A stretch of 64,000 bases of DNA, from contig JBIKUE010000007.1 in the NCBI GenBank assembly GCA_044347755.1, positions 18,800-82,799 on the forward strand. Reading direction: 5' to 3'. This document shows positions 1 to 7,776 of this stretch, in pieces; position 1 is the stretch's first letter; every line of letters begins with the position of its first letter. The notes under the pieces are model-generated. The model was not told the DNA's origin. It saw only the letters and a program-made list of their open reading frames with translations, and ran no database searches. The translations under genes were made by a program, and so were the position numbers. The DNA comes from M3007 sp044347755. GTDB taxonomy: Bacteria > Bacteroidota > Bacteroidia > Chitinophagales > Saprospiraceae.

Positions 1-1391
1 TTTTGGGCAAAATCAACTAATTGCGATTTGGTGACTTTGGCTATCTTCTTCCAACGCTGTACAATTTTTGGCCATTCAATACCCAGGATAAAAGCGCCAG
101 TGATGGTATTTGCTCTGCCTTGATTTTTCTCAAAGGCCCTGATTTCAGACAACTTCATGTCCTTAATCACTGCCTCAATCAACCAATCCTCAAAATCGCC
201 CTCCCGTAGTTTTTTAAGTTCCTCTAGTAATATTTGTTCTACATCTTCCAAACTCTGGCCTTCTCTTGGCTTGGCCATCAGCAACAACGAAGAAAAGTCT
301 TCATAGACTCTCGGATAAGCATATGCCTCCAGCAAACGTTGTTTTTGCACAATATTCAGATCAAAAAGGCCGGCCTGGTAATTGTGTAAAATCCCGGCAA
401 TCAGCGGAAGGAGTAATAATGCCTCTTCCGTTTTAGCCCCTGGCAGCCTCCATCCTATTTCCACCCATGGCGACTCTTGTCCCCAGACCTGCTTTAGTGT
501 CCGTTCTTTCAGTTCCGGTTGTGCTTTGAATGTAAATTTCGGCAGTGGTCGGGATTCAAACTTCCCAAAGTAACGTTCCGCTAACCGTACCGCATGAGCC
601 GGATCAAAATCTCCAGCCATAACTATGGCCATATTATTGGGCACATAATAGGTGTCAAAAAACTTGTAAATATTACTTTGAGAGGGATTCTTTAAATCTT
701 CTCCTCTGCCCAATGTGGTTTGGGTGCCATAAGGATGAGACGGGGTAAGTGTCTCTTGCATGGCTTTAAGGGTTTTTCTAAAGTCCTTGTCCTGGCTGAT
801 ATTATATTCCTCAAATACGGTTTCAAGCTCCGTGTGGAACAACCGCAGAATGGGCCTGCGGAAGCGTTCGCTCTCCAATGCAAACCATCGTTCAAGTTCA
901 TTAGAAGGAATATCATTGACGTATACTGTTTGCTCCACCCAAGTGTATGCATTAGTGCCTTTAGCTCCCATTACACTTACCAGTTTATCGTATTCATTAG
1001 CTGCAGCAAACTGTGCGGCTTCATTACTGAGCCGATCGATTTCGGCGTATAACGTTTTCTTTTTCTCCGGATCTTGTTCAGCGCGATGCTGTTCAAAAAG
1101 GGTTTCTATTTCATCCAAAAGCACTTTTTCCTGAGCCCAATCCAATGAGCCCAGTTGATCTGTACCCTTGAACATCATATGTTCAAAATAATGCGCCAAT
1201 CCAGTTGTATCTGCGGGATCATGTTTTGATCCAACACGCACTGCGATTTCGGTATAAATTCTTGGCTCAAGCTGATTAACGGTTAAAAACAACTTAAGAC
1301 CGTTCGAAAGCGTGTAGACTTGAACCTGAATTGGGTCTCCCGGGGTGGTTTGAAAGGCGGGTAATGCAGCGGAGGGGGGATGTTGTTGCAT
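1..1391 (-). CDS. M16 family zinc metallopeptidase (3' end cut by window edge)
   Basis: This is the N-terminal 463 residues of an insulinase/pitrilysin-type zinc peptidase; the frame is open to base 1, so the C-terminus lies outside the window. The inverted zinc motif HYFEH is at residues 67-71, and an acidic pair in VFEEYN (about 194-195) can supply the distal glutamate ligand. The stretch between them is longer than in minimal M16 proteins and contains a charged helical insertion (about residues 85-130). No signal peptide is obvious, so the location of the protein is uncertain. The ATG at 1391 lies only 16 nt beyond the sucB terminator T-run. I see no TAnnTTTG element in that gap, so expression may depend on read-through or on a promoter overlapping the hairpin. 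The family call is firm; the substrate is unknown. Confidence 0.88.
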   Translation of the reverse strand, partial: MQQHPPSAALPAFQTTPGDPIQVQVYTLSNGLKLFLTVNQLEPRIYTEIAVRVGSKHDPADTTGLAHYFEHMMFKGTDQLGSLDWAQEKVLLDEIETLFEQHRAEQDPEKKKTLYAEIDRLSNEAAQFAAANEYDKLVSVMGAKGTNAYTWVEQTVYVNDIPSNELERWFALESERFRRPILRLFHTELETVFEEYNISQDKDFRKTLKAMQETLTPSHPYGTQTTLGRGEDLKNPSQSNIYKFFDTYYVPNNMAIVMAGDFDPAHAVRLAERYFGKFESRPLPKFTFKAQPELKERTLKQVWGQESPWVEIGWRLPGAKTEEALLLLPLIAGILHNYQAGLFDLNIVQKQRLLEAYAYPRVYEDFSSLLLMAKPREGQSLEDVEQILLEELKKLREGDFEDWLIEAVIKDMKLSEIRAFEKNQGRANTITGAFILGIEWPKIVQRWKKIAKVTKSQLVDFAQ

Positions 1392-1406
1392 AAATGATAT
1401 AAGGTT

Positions 1407-1446
1407 AAAAAAACCCGTCCAGAGATGGGAGCATCACCAGACGGGT
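1407..1446 (-). terminator. Rho-independent terminator of sucB
   Basis: On the minus strand a 7 bp perfect stem ACCCGTC/GACGGGT (1440-1446 pairing with 1413-1419) with a 20 nt loop runs straight into seven T residues (1407-1413). It begins 30 nt after the sucB stop codon and ends just before the M16 peptidase start. Confidence 0.75.
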
Positions 1447-1475
1447 CCTATAAAGTATATTGATGGTTTAGTTTA

Positions 1476-2696
1476 TCAAAGATCCAGTAAGAGACTGGTT
1501 GGATCTTCGATCAAATTTTTCACTTTAACCAGAAAGGTTACTGAAGTAGATCCGTCAATAATCCGATGATCGTAACTTAAAGCCAGATACATCATCGGGC
1601 GTATCTTTACTTCTCCATCTACCACAACCGGACGTTCTTTGATGGCGTGCATGCCCAGAATGGCGCTTTGTGGTTCATTGATGATAGGTGTACTCATTAA
1701 ACTACCGAATATGCCACCATTCGTGATAGTAAAGGTACCGCCGGTCATTTCGTCCAGCGACAATTTACCATCCCTGGCTTTAGCGGATAAGTCCTTAACC
1801 TTGAGTTCGAATTCAGCAAAGTTCATGCTTTCCACATTTCGAACAGGCGGCACCACCAATCCGTTTGGTGTGGAGATCGCAATGCTGATGTCTGCATAAT
1901 CGTGGTAGATTACATCATCTCCGTCAATCGCTGCGTTCACATCTGGCATTTCCATTAAAGCTTTGGCGCAAGCTTTTGCGAAGATGGACATGAAGCCAAG
2001 CTTAATGCCATATTTTTTCACAAATGCATCCTGATACTTTTCCCGAAGAGCCATTACAGCGCTCATGTCTACTTCGTTGAAAGTAGTGAGCATGGCTGTA
2101 TTGTTTTTTGCACTAACCAGACGCTTAGCGATAGTACGTCGCATGCGGCTCATTTTCTCCCGACGGTCTACCCTGGAATAGAATTCCGACTTGGAAGGGG
2201 TTAGAGCTACTGTGGGGGCTGCAGGGGCCGGAACCGATGGTGTTGGCGTCTGAGCAGCCTTAACGGCATCCTCCTTTGTAATTCGACCATCCCGGCCGGT
2301 TCCGCTTACGCTTGAAGGCTGGATATCTGCTTCAGAAAGGATCTTAGCTGCTGCCGGGCTCGGAGTTCCGGTTGCATAATTGGATGAGCCTGGCGTAATC
2401 TCTAGTGCAACGGCAGCTTCCTGGACCGGAGCACTAGAACTGGAGGAGGAAGAAGCCATATCTGTATCAATCTTAGCAAATAAAGCGCCGATTGGCAGAT
2501 CCTCTCCTTCCTTGGCAACCCAGATCATCTTACCCGCACTGTCGGCAGACAACTCCTGATTGGCTTTTTCTGTTTCAATTTCGCAAAGTGGCTCATCAAG
2601 GGCAACCACACTGCCATCCGGCTTGAGCCATTTTGAAAAGGTAACACTGCTTATAGACTCTCCCAGGTTTGGGATTTTTAGTTCAATTAAAGGCAT
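1476..2696 (-). CDS. sucB: Dihydrolipoyllysine succinyltransferase, E2 of 2-oxoglutarate dehydrogenase
   Basis: E2 moves the succinyl group from the E1 thiamine intermediate to CoA inside the 2-oxoglutarate dehydrogenase complex of the TCA cycle. The 406-residue product has one lipoyl domain (about 1-77, lipoyl lysine K44 in IETEKAN), an Ala/Pro/Ser-rich linker, a peripheral-subunit-binding domain (about 107-145, ending GRITKEDAV) and a catalytic domain with the DHRIIDG motif (H377, D381). Length fits bacterial SucB. The longer frame starting at 2744 is rejected because it would begin inside a TAnnTTTG promoter element at 2742-2749; the ATG at 2696 gives the expected PLIELKIPNLGES start. E1 (sucA) is not adjacent, and a terminator follows, so the gene is probably monocistronic. 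A related branched-chain or pyruvate E2 is less likely given the single lipoyl domain and overall length. Confidence 0.9.
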   Translation of the reverse strand: MPLIELKIPNLGESISSVTFSKWLKPDGSVVALDEPLCEIETEKANQELSADSAGKMIWVAKEGEDLPIGALFAKIDTDMASSSSSSSAPVQEAAVALEITPGSSNYATGTPSPAAAKILSEADIQPSSVSGTGRDGRITKEDAVKAAQTPTPSVPAPAAPTVALTPSKSEFYSRVDRREKMSRMRRTIAKRLVSAKNNTAMLTTFNEVDMSAVMALREKYQDAFVKKYGIKLGFMSIFAKACAKALMEMPDVNAAIDGDDVIYHDYADISIAISTPNGLVVPPVRNVESMNFAEFELKVKDLSAKARDGKLSLDEMTGGTFTITNGGIFGSLMSTPIINEPQSAILGMHAIKERPVVVDGEVKIRPMMYLALSYDHRIIDGSTSVTFLVKVKNLIEDPTSLLLDL

Positions 2697-2741
2697 TTTA
2701 AAGGCAAACTTTGAAAAATTGGTCAACTTCAATTCTGCGCA

Positions 2742-2749
2742 CAAAGGTA
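2742..2749 (-). promoter_or_regulatory. Bacteroidota -7 promoter element (sucB)
   Basis: TACCTTTG read on the minus strand matches the TAnnTTTG consensus of the Bacteroidota primary sigma factor. It lies 45 nt upstream of the sucB ATG. No clear TTG -33 box was seen. Confidence 0.6.
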
Positions 2750-2853
2750 GTTTTTTGACACTAAACCATCAGATTATGTTATTGAATTTCTGGCGGCAGA
2801 ACTGAGGATCTACAATCAGATGAAACAAAAAAACACCTGCGAAGTTCAAATTA

Positions 2854-3804
2854 TCAATTTGATTGTTTGTTTGAAAACTTTAGCAATAGGCCTTGGCCTT
2901 TCTTCCCTTCACTGGCCAGGAACAAGTTGCCTGCTGCGTCAAATGAAATGCCTTCTGGTTGTGGAAGCAGTTTTTTATCCAGACGATAAACATATTTAAT
3001 TTTTCCTGAAATATAATCAAGCACTACCAAACGCTTTAGTGTAGTTGAAACTAGGTACAGGTCCTTGGTTTTGGGATGCACAGCAATACCGGAGGGGCTG
3101 AAAAAAACGCGCTTTTCATTCTCTGCATAAGGAAGTATATTGTTGATTTCCTCAGGATTGATCGAATATAATGGTGTTTTATCCAGCGTTTTAGTATTCA
3201 TTTGGAATGCCCAAATATCACGATTGTATAAACTGTCAGGGTTTTCTTTACATGCCAGCAAAAGACAGTTTCGCCATGGATCAAAGGCCAACCCTTCCAC
3301 ATCATTTGATTTTTTCAATGCCGTGGAATATTCGGTGATTTTTGGGTTTTTCTTTTTCCAATCCACGATTTCAAACAAGTCGCCATCACTTTTAACCGCC
3401 CAAACAGTTTTACCTGCCATTTCTACCCCTTCAAAATCTCCTTTCTCTCGAAATAGTAACCGGTGAGTAACCGCACCTCCGTGTTCACCATCTATCAGGT
3501 AAACTTCTCCCCGCTCATCAGCTATTGCCAGGAAATATCCGGGCACATCACTTGGACTTAATCCGGAAATCTCCCGGAGCTCTTCATTCACGAGGTTGAT
3601 AGTTAAGGATGGATTTTGGAGATCATAGGGAAGGCTATCCCCAACTACACTTATAGCAGCATAGCTGATAGCTTCAGGCGATTGTGAGCTGCAAAAGCCA
3701 AAAATGGAGGCTAAAACGATAAAACCGAAGTTTAACACAAGTAGTTTTTGCAAAAGATTGAAATTATGATGCACGTTATCAATGTTCAAACACTTCAATT
3801 TCAT
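2854..3804 (-). CDS. SdiA-regulated-like beta-propeller protein
   Basis: A 316-residue exported protein with a hydrophobic N-terminal segment (about 18-38, ending near FGFCSSQ) followed by repeats of the form found in the SdiA-regulated/YjiK propeller family (EISGLSPS..GYFLAIADERGEVYLID, DVEGLAFDPWRNCLLLACK, FSPSGIAVHPKTKDLYLVS, QPEGISFDAAGNLFLASEGK). Four such blades are readable. The cysteine after the hydrophobic stretch could be a lipidation site, but the residues before it (FGFC) are a poor lipobox. Its start overlaps the end of the upstream HAD gene by 26 nt, which suggests translational coupling in a three-gene operon with that gene and the barrel protein. Function in this family is not established; ligand or calcium-dependent hydrolase activity would be guesswork. 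Confidence 0.7.
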   Translation of the reverse strand: MKLKCLNIDNVHHNFNLLQKLLVLNFGFIVLASIFGFCSSQSPEAISYAAISVVGDSLPYDLQNPSLTINLVNEELREISGLSPSDVPGYFLAIADERGEVYLIDGEHGGAVTHRLLFREKGDFEGVEMAGKTVWAVKSDGDLFEIVDWKKKNPKITEYSTALKKSNDVEGLAFDPWRNCLLLACKENPDSLYNRDIWAFQMNTKTLDKTPLYSINPEEINNILPYAENEKRVFFSPSGIAVHPKTKDLYLVSTTLKRLVVLDYISGKIKYVYRLDKKLLPQPEGISFDAAGNLFLASEGKKGQGLLLKFSNKQSN

Positions 3805-4204
3805 GCATCTCAGTAATAAAATCAGTGAATTTTCCTTTGAATCGGGTTGCCTTTACGATATGGTTATCGATCCAGTGGTAATTACCTCCTCTTGGCTTTC
3901 CAAAAACGATACCATGATACCTGAATCCATGCTGTGCCAACCAGGTTTCAGTAATACTTCGGTGCGCTTCGGTTCTGCTGGTAAAGAAATAGATGATATG
4001 ACCAGCATCATACCACTCATTCAATTTAGCCAATGCATCAGGATACGGGGCTACAATTCCCATTCGCTCAGGTTCTTCATTGGGCACATCGTCACAAATA
4101 GTACCGTCAATATCTATCAGATAGTTTTTGACGTGGCCGGGAAGGATTGGACTAGCCTTTTGTCCTTTTTCATCAAAGGCTTCGAACAAGGTGGTATTTG
4201 ACAT
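3779..4204 (-). CDS. HAD-superfamily phosphatase, small single-domain
   Basis: A 141-residue cytosolic protein with HAD motif I in LIDIDGTICDD (nucleophile aspartate followed by DGT), a motif II serine/threonine region in YFFTSRTEAH, and a C-terminal KPRGGNYHWIDNH block that probably supplies the lysine and acidic residues of motifs III/IV. Close Bacteroidota relatives are, as I recall, often labelled phosphoheptose isomerase, but the motifs here are those of a phosphatase and not of a SIS-domain isomerase, so I do not use that name. The ATG at 4204 is preferred over the in-frame one at 4222, which immediately abuts the upstream stop. It is the middle gene of a minus-strand operon with the barrel protein (18 nt before it) and the propeller gene. 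Substrate unknown. Confidence 0.75.
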   Translation of the reverse strand: MSNTTLFEAFDEKGQKASPILPGHVKNYLIDIDGTICDDVPNEEPERMGIVAPYPDALAKLNEWYDAGHIIYFFTSRTEAHRSITETWLAQHGFRYHGIVFGKPRGGNYHWIDNHIVKATRFKGKFTDFITEMHEIEVFEH

Positions 4205-4222
4205 GAGGAATGTTATTAACAA

Positions 4223-5149
4223 TCAGAAACTAAAGCCAACAGAAGCCTGAATCATGAAATTTTGGTCTTTGTCATCTCTGTAAATCAAACTGTTGTTTTC
4301 ACCGGTTTTTGCTTTGGAAAGGTCAACATTGTTATTTGTAATGTCGGCCAAGCCATATTGAATTCGGGCACTCAAATAAAGAGCACTACTGATATAGTAG
4401 GATATACCACCAACGACACCGTAGTCCAAAGTATTGTAAAGCGCGCCTTTATCTTCATTAAAATCGTAATAAGCGCCCATGGTTTTAGGGGTTTCTGCGA
4501 TAAACCCATCCACCTTGACATTAACAGAAGATTCATCGCCACCTTGAGAGGATCCTGCGCCCGGATCATCCCGACGATAATTATGATTGAGGTTGAAGTT
4601 TAGTTCCGTTTCGCTGGTATTTGGATTGATATAAGCATTGTTCCCCAGGGCTGTTTTACCCGAATATCGCAGAGAGCCCTCCCCGGAAGAGGCTGCTAAA
4701 AAGCCCAAATATCCACCAGCATACACTTCAAAGTGGCCAAATTTTCCAAATGCCATCAAGGGAATGTCAATGTAAGAATTATTGACATTGATCAGATACC
4801 GGGCGTTTCCTGACGTATAAACTTGTCCTGTAGTATGCTTGAAAAAGCGGTAAGCCTGACCATCGTAGGTATATTTTGACCCACGTTTTGAATATAGGGC
4901 CTCTCCACGTACGCCGAACCGATCCGAAAACTTGTAGGAAAAGGTCATGCCTATGTGAAACCCTGTTGAATTGTCCCAGGTTTCCAAACCAAGCCCCTGA
5001 TTATCAGTTTCAGAAGGTCCCTGAAATTTGGCAAAATTCAGACCTGTTTTAAAACCGTATTTTATCTGGGCGCCCAAATGGGATCCGGATAAAATCGTCA
5101 ACATGAAAATACATACAATCCTAGAAAATGAGGTCAAATGTGTCACCAT
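4223..5149 (-). CDS. Outer-membrane beta-barrel protein (porin-like, PF13568 type)
   Basis: A 308-residue protein with a signal peptide (about 1-27, ending SHLGAQ) and alternating amphipathic strands: the first is IKYGFKTGLNFAKF, and the last ends in QASVGFSF with a terminal aromatic residue, as expected for BamA-inserted barrels. Repeated motifs such as FGVRGEALYSKRGSKY and YLSARIQYGLADI are typical of small Bacteroidota outer-membrane barrels. Long loops rich in Asn, Gly and Ser lie between residues about 150 and 230. A minus-strand TAnnTTTG element at 5219-5226 lies 70 nt upstream, back-to-back with the paaB promoter. It heads the operon with the HAD and propeller genes. The cargo or pore role cannot be read from sequence. 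Confidence 0.78.
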   Translation of the reverse strand: MVTHLTSFSRIVCIFMLTILSGSHLGAQIKYGFKTGLNFAKFQGPSETDNQGLGLETWDNSTGFHIGMTFSYKFSDRFGVRGEALYSKRGSKYTYDGQAYRFFKHTTGQVYTSGNARYLINVNNSYIDIPLMAFGKFGHFEVYAGGYLGFLAASSGEGSLRYSGKTALGNNAYINPNTSETELNFNLNHNYRRDDPGAGSSQGGDESSVNVKVDGFIAETPKTMGAYYDFNEDKGALYNTLDYGVVGGISYYISSALYLSARIQYGLADITNNNVDLSKAKTGENNSLIYRDDKDQNFMIQASVGFSF

Positions 5150-5218
5150 TTTTGTGTAAGTGTTTGAAGTTCAATGAAACAAAAGATTTGGCTTGGACCG
5201 ACAAATCTCATATTCGGC

Positions 5219-5226
5219 CAAAAGTA
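5219..5226 (-). promoter_or_regulatory. Bacteroidota -7 promoter element (barrel protein operon)
   Basis: TACTTTTG on the minus strand matches TAnnTTTG and lies about 70 nt before the ATG at 5149. It is 26 nt from the opposite-facing element of paaB. Confidence 0.5.
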
Positions 5227-5252
5227 CAGCATTCTGATAACCCGGACTGTGT

Positions 5253-5260
5253 TACCTTTG
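5253..5260 (+). promoter_or_regulatory. Bacteroidota -7 promoter element (paaB)
   Basis: TACCTTTG followed by GCGCAAA. It would start a transcript about 60 nt upstream of the paaB ATG and probably also serves the peroxidase gene one base downstream of paaB. Confidence 0.6.
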
Positions 5261-5324
5261 CGCAAATCTTTCATTTGAACGCTTTACTTGTAAAATCGTC
5301 CATACTGTATCAAATTTTTATACC

Positions 5325-5603
5325 ATGAAAAATTGGCCGCTTTGGGAAATTTTCATTCGATCCAAACAAGGACTTAGCCATAAACATGTAGGCAGTTTAC
5401 ATGCCTCTGATGCTCAAATGGCGCTGGAAAATGCCCGTGATGTGTATTGCCGGCGAAATGAAGGTGTCAGCATTTGGGTGGTAGAATCACAGCATATTCA
5501 TGCATCAACAGAAGATGCAGCAGCTTTTTTTGACCCGGCAAATGATAAAGTTTATCGCCACCCCACTTTTTACGAGCTTCCTGACGCAGTAAAACATATG
5601 TAA
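5325..5603 (+). CDS. paaB: 1,2-phenylacetyl-CoA epoxidase subunit B
   Basis: PaaB is the small structural subunit of the PaaABC(D)E multicomponent monooxygenase that epoxidises phenylacetyl-CoA. The 92-residue product keeps the hallmark blocks WPLWEIFIRSKQGLSHKHVGSLHA, MALENARDVYCRRNEGVSIWVV, and the end FFDPANDKVYRHPTFYELPDAVKHM, essentially the full length of the family. The other subunits (paaA, paaC, paaD, paaE) are not next to it: a di-haem peroxidase gene starts one base after its stop, and a barrel protein is divergent on the other side. It either works with subunits encoded elsewhere or serves another diiron enzyme. Identity is very likely; the role of this isolated copy is open. Confidence 0.92.
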   Translation: MKNWPLWEIFIRSKQGLSHKHVGSLHASDAQMALENARDVYCRRNEGVSIWVVESQHIHASTEDAAAFFDPANDKVYRHPTFYELPDAVKHM

Positions 5604-5604
5604 C

Positions 5605-6654
5605 ATGAAAAAGGGCCGCCATCTTCAATTTATTGCCTTTGTTTCCCTTGTATTCTCCATTGGATGCAAAGATGCTCAGCCTGAAGAGGCTCCTGCGCCA
5701 ACGCCATATACGTACGTGGCTCCGGAAGGATTCCCGCCTTTTTTTGACCCTGCTGACAATCCAACAACCCTGGAGGGTATTGCACTTGGCAGAAAACTGT
5801 TTTACGACCCCATCCTCTCTGGCGATAATACTCAGGCATGTGCTGACTGTCACAGGCAGGAGAATGCCTTTACTGATCCCCGTCCATTTAGTATTGGGAT
5901 CGATGGGATTGCAGGGCACAGAAATTCCATGAGCCTGATCAATATAGCTTTTCAGCATCGGTTGTTTTGGGATGGCAGAGCACATGGATTGGAAGAACAA
6001 GCACTGTTCCCAATTAAAGATCCTATTGAAATGCATGAATCCTTGCCGAATGCAGTATCTGAAATTCAGGCAATACCGGAGTATAGAGAGATGTTTTGGT
6101 CGGCATTTGGCACCCGAAACGTGGATAGTATTTTGATTGCCAAGGCCTTGGCACAGTTTGAGCGCACCCTTAACTCCGTTAATTCCCGATATGACAGATG
6201 GAAGCTGGGATTGGAAAATCTTGAAAAATCAGAAATCAGTGGCATGAATTTGTTTATGGATCCAGCCACCGGTGGTTGTGCGCAATGTCACTCCTTCGGA
6301 GCTCTTTTCAGCGATTATCTTTTCAGGAACAATGGTAAAGACAGCATTGTAACAGATTTGGGCCGGTTTGCTTTTTCAGGGCTTCCACAGGATATAGGAG
6401 CCGTAAAGACACCCTCCATGCGGAATGTGGAATACACCGCACCATATATGTTAGATGGCAGATTTGCCACATTGGAAGAAGTACTCGAATTTTACAATAC
6501 AGGCTTTAAATTGGGTCCATCCACGGATCCTTTTATGTTCACACTCGTGAAAGGCAGGTTGAGTGAACAAGATAAATCAGACATCATTGCCTTCCTTAAG
6601 ACTTTGTCTGAACCTGAAATACTGACCAATCCTGCATTTAGCAAGCCCCAGTAA
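5605..6654 (+). CDS. Di-haem cytochrome c peroxidase / MauG-family lipoprotein
   Basis: A 349-residue lipoprotein: the N-terminal hydrophobic stretch ends in the lipobox FSIGC (cysteine about residue 21), so the mature protein is membrane-anchored in the periplasm or outer membrane. Two CXXCH haem-binding sites are present, CADCH (about 79-83) and CAQCH (about 225-229), with flanking motifs typical of bacterial cytochrome c peroxidases (GLEEQALFPIKDPIEMHE, KTPSMRNVEYTAPYMLDGR). The family reduces hydrogen peroxide with electrons from small cytochromes, though MauG-like members oxidise proteins instead. Its ATG lies one base after the paaB stop, so the two genes are probably co-transcribed; a functional tie to phenylacetate oxidation is not known. 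Confidence 0.9.
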   Translation: MKKGRHLQFIAFVSLVFSIGCKDAQPEEAPAPTPYTYVAPEGFPPFFDPADNPTTLEGIALGRKLFYDPILSGDNTQACADCHRQENAFTDPRPFSIGIDGIAGHRNSMSLINIAFQHRLFWDGRAHGLEEQALFPIKDPIEMHESLPNAVSEIQAIPEYREMFWSAFGTRNVDSILIAKALAQFERTLNSVNSRYDRWKLGLENLEKSEISGMNLFMDPATGGCAQCHSFGALFSDYLFRNNGKDSIVTDLGRFAFSGLPQDIGAVKTPSMRNVEYTAPYMLDGRFATLEEVLEFYNTGFKLGPSTDPFMFTLVKGRLSEQDKSDIIAFLKTLSEPEILTNPAFSKPQ

Positions 6655-6761
6655 GGCTAATAGAGTAGTTCAAAAGGATCCTTTTCCGTTATTTGTTAAT
6701 GGTTGTAACATAGCTCAATCAAGTCCGTCTTACCTGACGAACCATCAATGTTATTTTTGCT

Positions 6762-7535
6762 ATGAAACAAATTTTCTTTTGCCTGCTGGCAACGGTGGCA
6801 ATCCTTGAGGTTGCCAAGGCCCAAAACACTCCTTTGCAAGTATTTTTCCAATCACACAAACAGGCGCCCGGTTTTACCCACGCCTGTTTAAGCAAGGACC
6901 TTTTCGATGTTGCGTCCAAACATGAGATCAGTAAGGAAGACTGGCAAGGCCTGCACCATGTAGTTAAGAATCTGGGTGCTATGGAAATCCTGGTAGCCGA
7001 CAGTATTTCTAATGGGCACGAACTCTATAAGGAAGCAAAAAAATGTGTGCCTGCCGACGAGTTTGAAGAATTGCTCACCGTTCGGGACGAACAAACAAAT
7101 GTTCGGATTTGGGTAAAGGCAGAAGACGCAGTTGTCACAGATCTGGTTTTGCTCGTTGGAGCTCCGCAGGAGTTTGTATTGATTTGTTTTGCCGGCACGC
7201 TTCAGTTAGGCAATCTTTCAGAGTTACCTTCACTATTTGAAACCGGAAAAACCGCCCAACTAGCCAAAATCACCTCTGCTATTGCTGCCGAATTTTCCAT
7301 TTCGCCAAATCCTGCAAGCAACCAAATTACGGTGCAATTGCAGGACGCTCAGGATGTTCCGGACCGTATCGAAATCCTGGATGCGCAAGGACGTCAGGTG
7401 CTTAGCCAAAATATTGATCCTTTGACCTTTCAATCGGTAAATATTGGATCCTTGAGCCAGGGGACTTATTGGGTTCAACTAAGAACCAGAACTGGAAAGA
7501 TTGGTGTTAAGCAACTTCAGGTGATTCGGGATTGA
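6762..7535 (+). CDS. Secreted DUF4252-like protein with T9SS type A sorting domain
   Basis: A 257-residue protein with a signal peptide (MKQIFFCLLATVAILEVAKAQ), a central region (about 25-165) resembling DUF4252 (it begins FFQSHKQAPGF and closes with the FVLICFAGTLQLGNLSEL strand typical of that family), and a C-terminal domain (about 185-257) of the T9SS type A kind: SISPNPASNQITVQL, IEILDAQGRQVLS, LSQGTYWVQL, and a basic-aliphatic end KQLQVIRD. It should be exported by Sec, moved across the outer membrane by T9SS and cut or anchored at the C-terminal domain. DUF4252 has no known activity; members are commonly small lipoproteins, so the fused sorting domain is unusual. Confidence 0.78.
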   Translation: MKQIFFCLLATVAILEVAKAQNTPLQVFFQSHKQAPGFTHACLSKDLFDVASKHEISKEDWQGLHHVVKNLGAMEILVADSISNGHELYKEAKKCVPADEFEELLTVRDEQTNVRIWVKAEDAVVTDLVLLVGAPQEFVLICFAGTLQLGNLSELPSLFETGKTAQLAKITSAIAAEFSISPNPASNQITVQLQDAQDVPDRIEILDAQGRQVLSQNIDPLTFQSVNIGSLSQGTYWVQLRTRTGKIGVKQLQVIRD

Positions 7536-7556
7536 AAAAGTGGCCTTTGAAAAAAC

Positions 7557-7764
7557 AAACATGAGTCATCCCGAATTTTCCATGGTTGCTCCTGTTTATA
7601 TGATCAAATCGCATCCCGGACCTCGCAAGAGGTCCAACTTACGCCGCGAGGTCCTAAAATCACATAACCTATGTTGCTACAAAGGTTAGACCTCTGTCGA
7701 GGTCTGCTGCGCAAAGCCATAAAATAAACATGAGTCATCCCAAAATTCGGTATGACTCATGTTT
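7557..7764. mobile_element. MITE-like element with 23 bp terminal inverted repeats
   Basis: Bases 7557-7579 (AAACATGAGTCATCCCGAA plus TTTT) reappear inverted at 7742-7764 with one mismatch, bounding a 208 bp noncoding segment between two convergent genes. Inside are two tetraloop hairpins, GGACCTC-GCAA-GAGGTCC (7618-7635) and AGACCTC-TGTC-GAGGTCT (7688-7705). The right end also contains a further copy of the terminal motif (7727-7742), so the last 47 bases form their own hairpin. No coding capacity and no clear target-site duplication were seen. It is interpreted as a miniature inverted-repeat element; the transposase source is unknown. Confidence 0.5.
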
Positions 7765-7768
7765 ATTT
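7722..7768. terminator. Long palindrome, probable bidirectional terminator
   Basis: A perfect 17 bp stem, AAATAAACATGAGTCAT (7722-7738) with its complement at 7752-7768, and a 13 nt loop. It sits 8 nt beyond the OPT transporter stop codon and downstream of the convergent DUF4252 gene, and it forms the right end of the MITE-like element. The A/T-rich base of the stem gives T-runs in both directions. Confidence 0.55.
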
Positions 7769-7776
7769 CTTATCTT

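Noticed and set aside
5467..6036. 189-codon frame antisense to paaB and the peroxidase gene
   Set aside because: It overlaps two well-supported genes and has no sensible domain content.
6752..6759. TATTTTTG as promoter of the DUF4252 gene
   Set aside because: It ends 2 nt before the ATG, leaving no room for a start site upstream of the codon.
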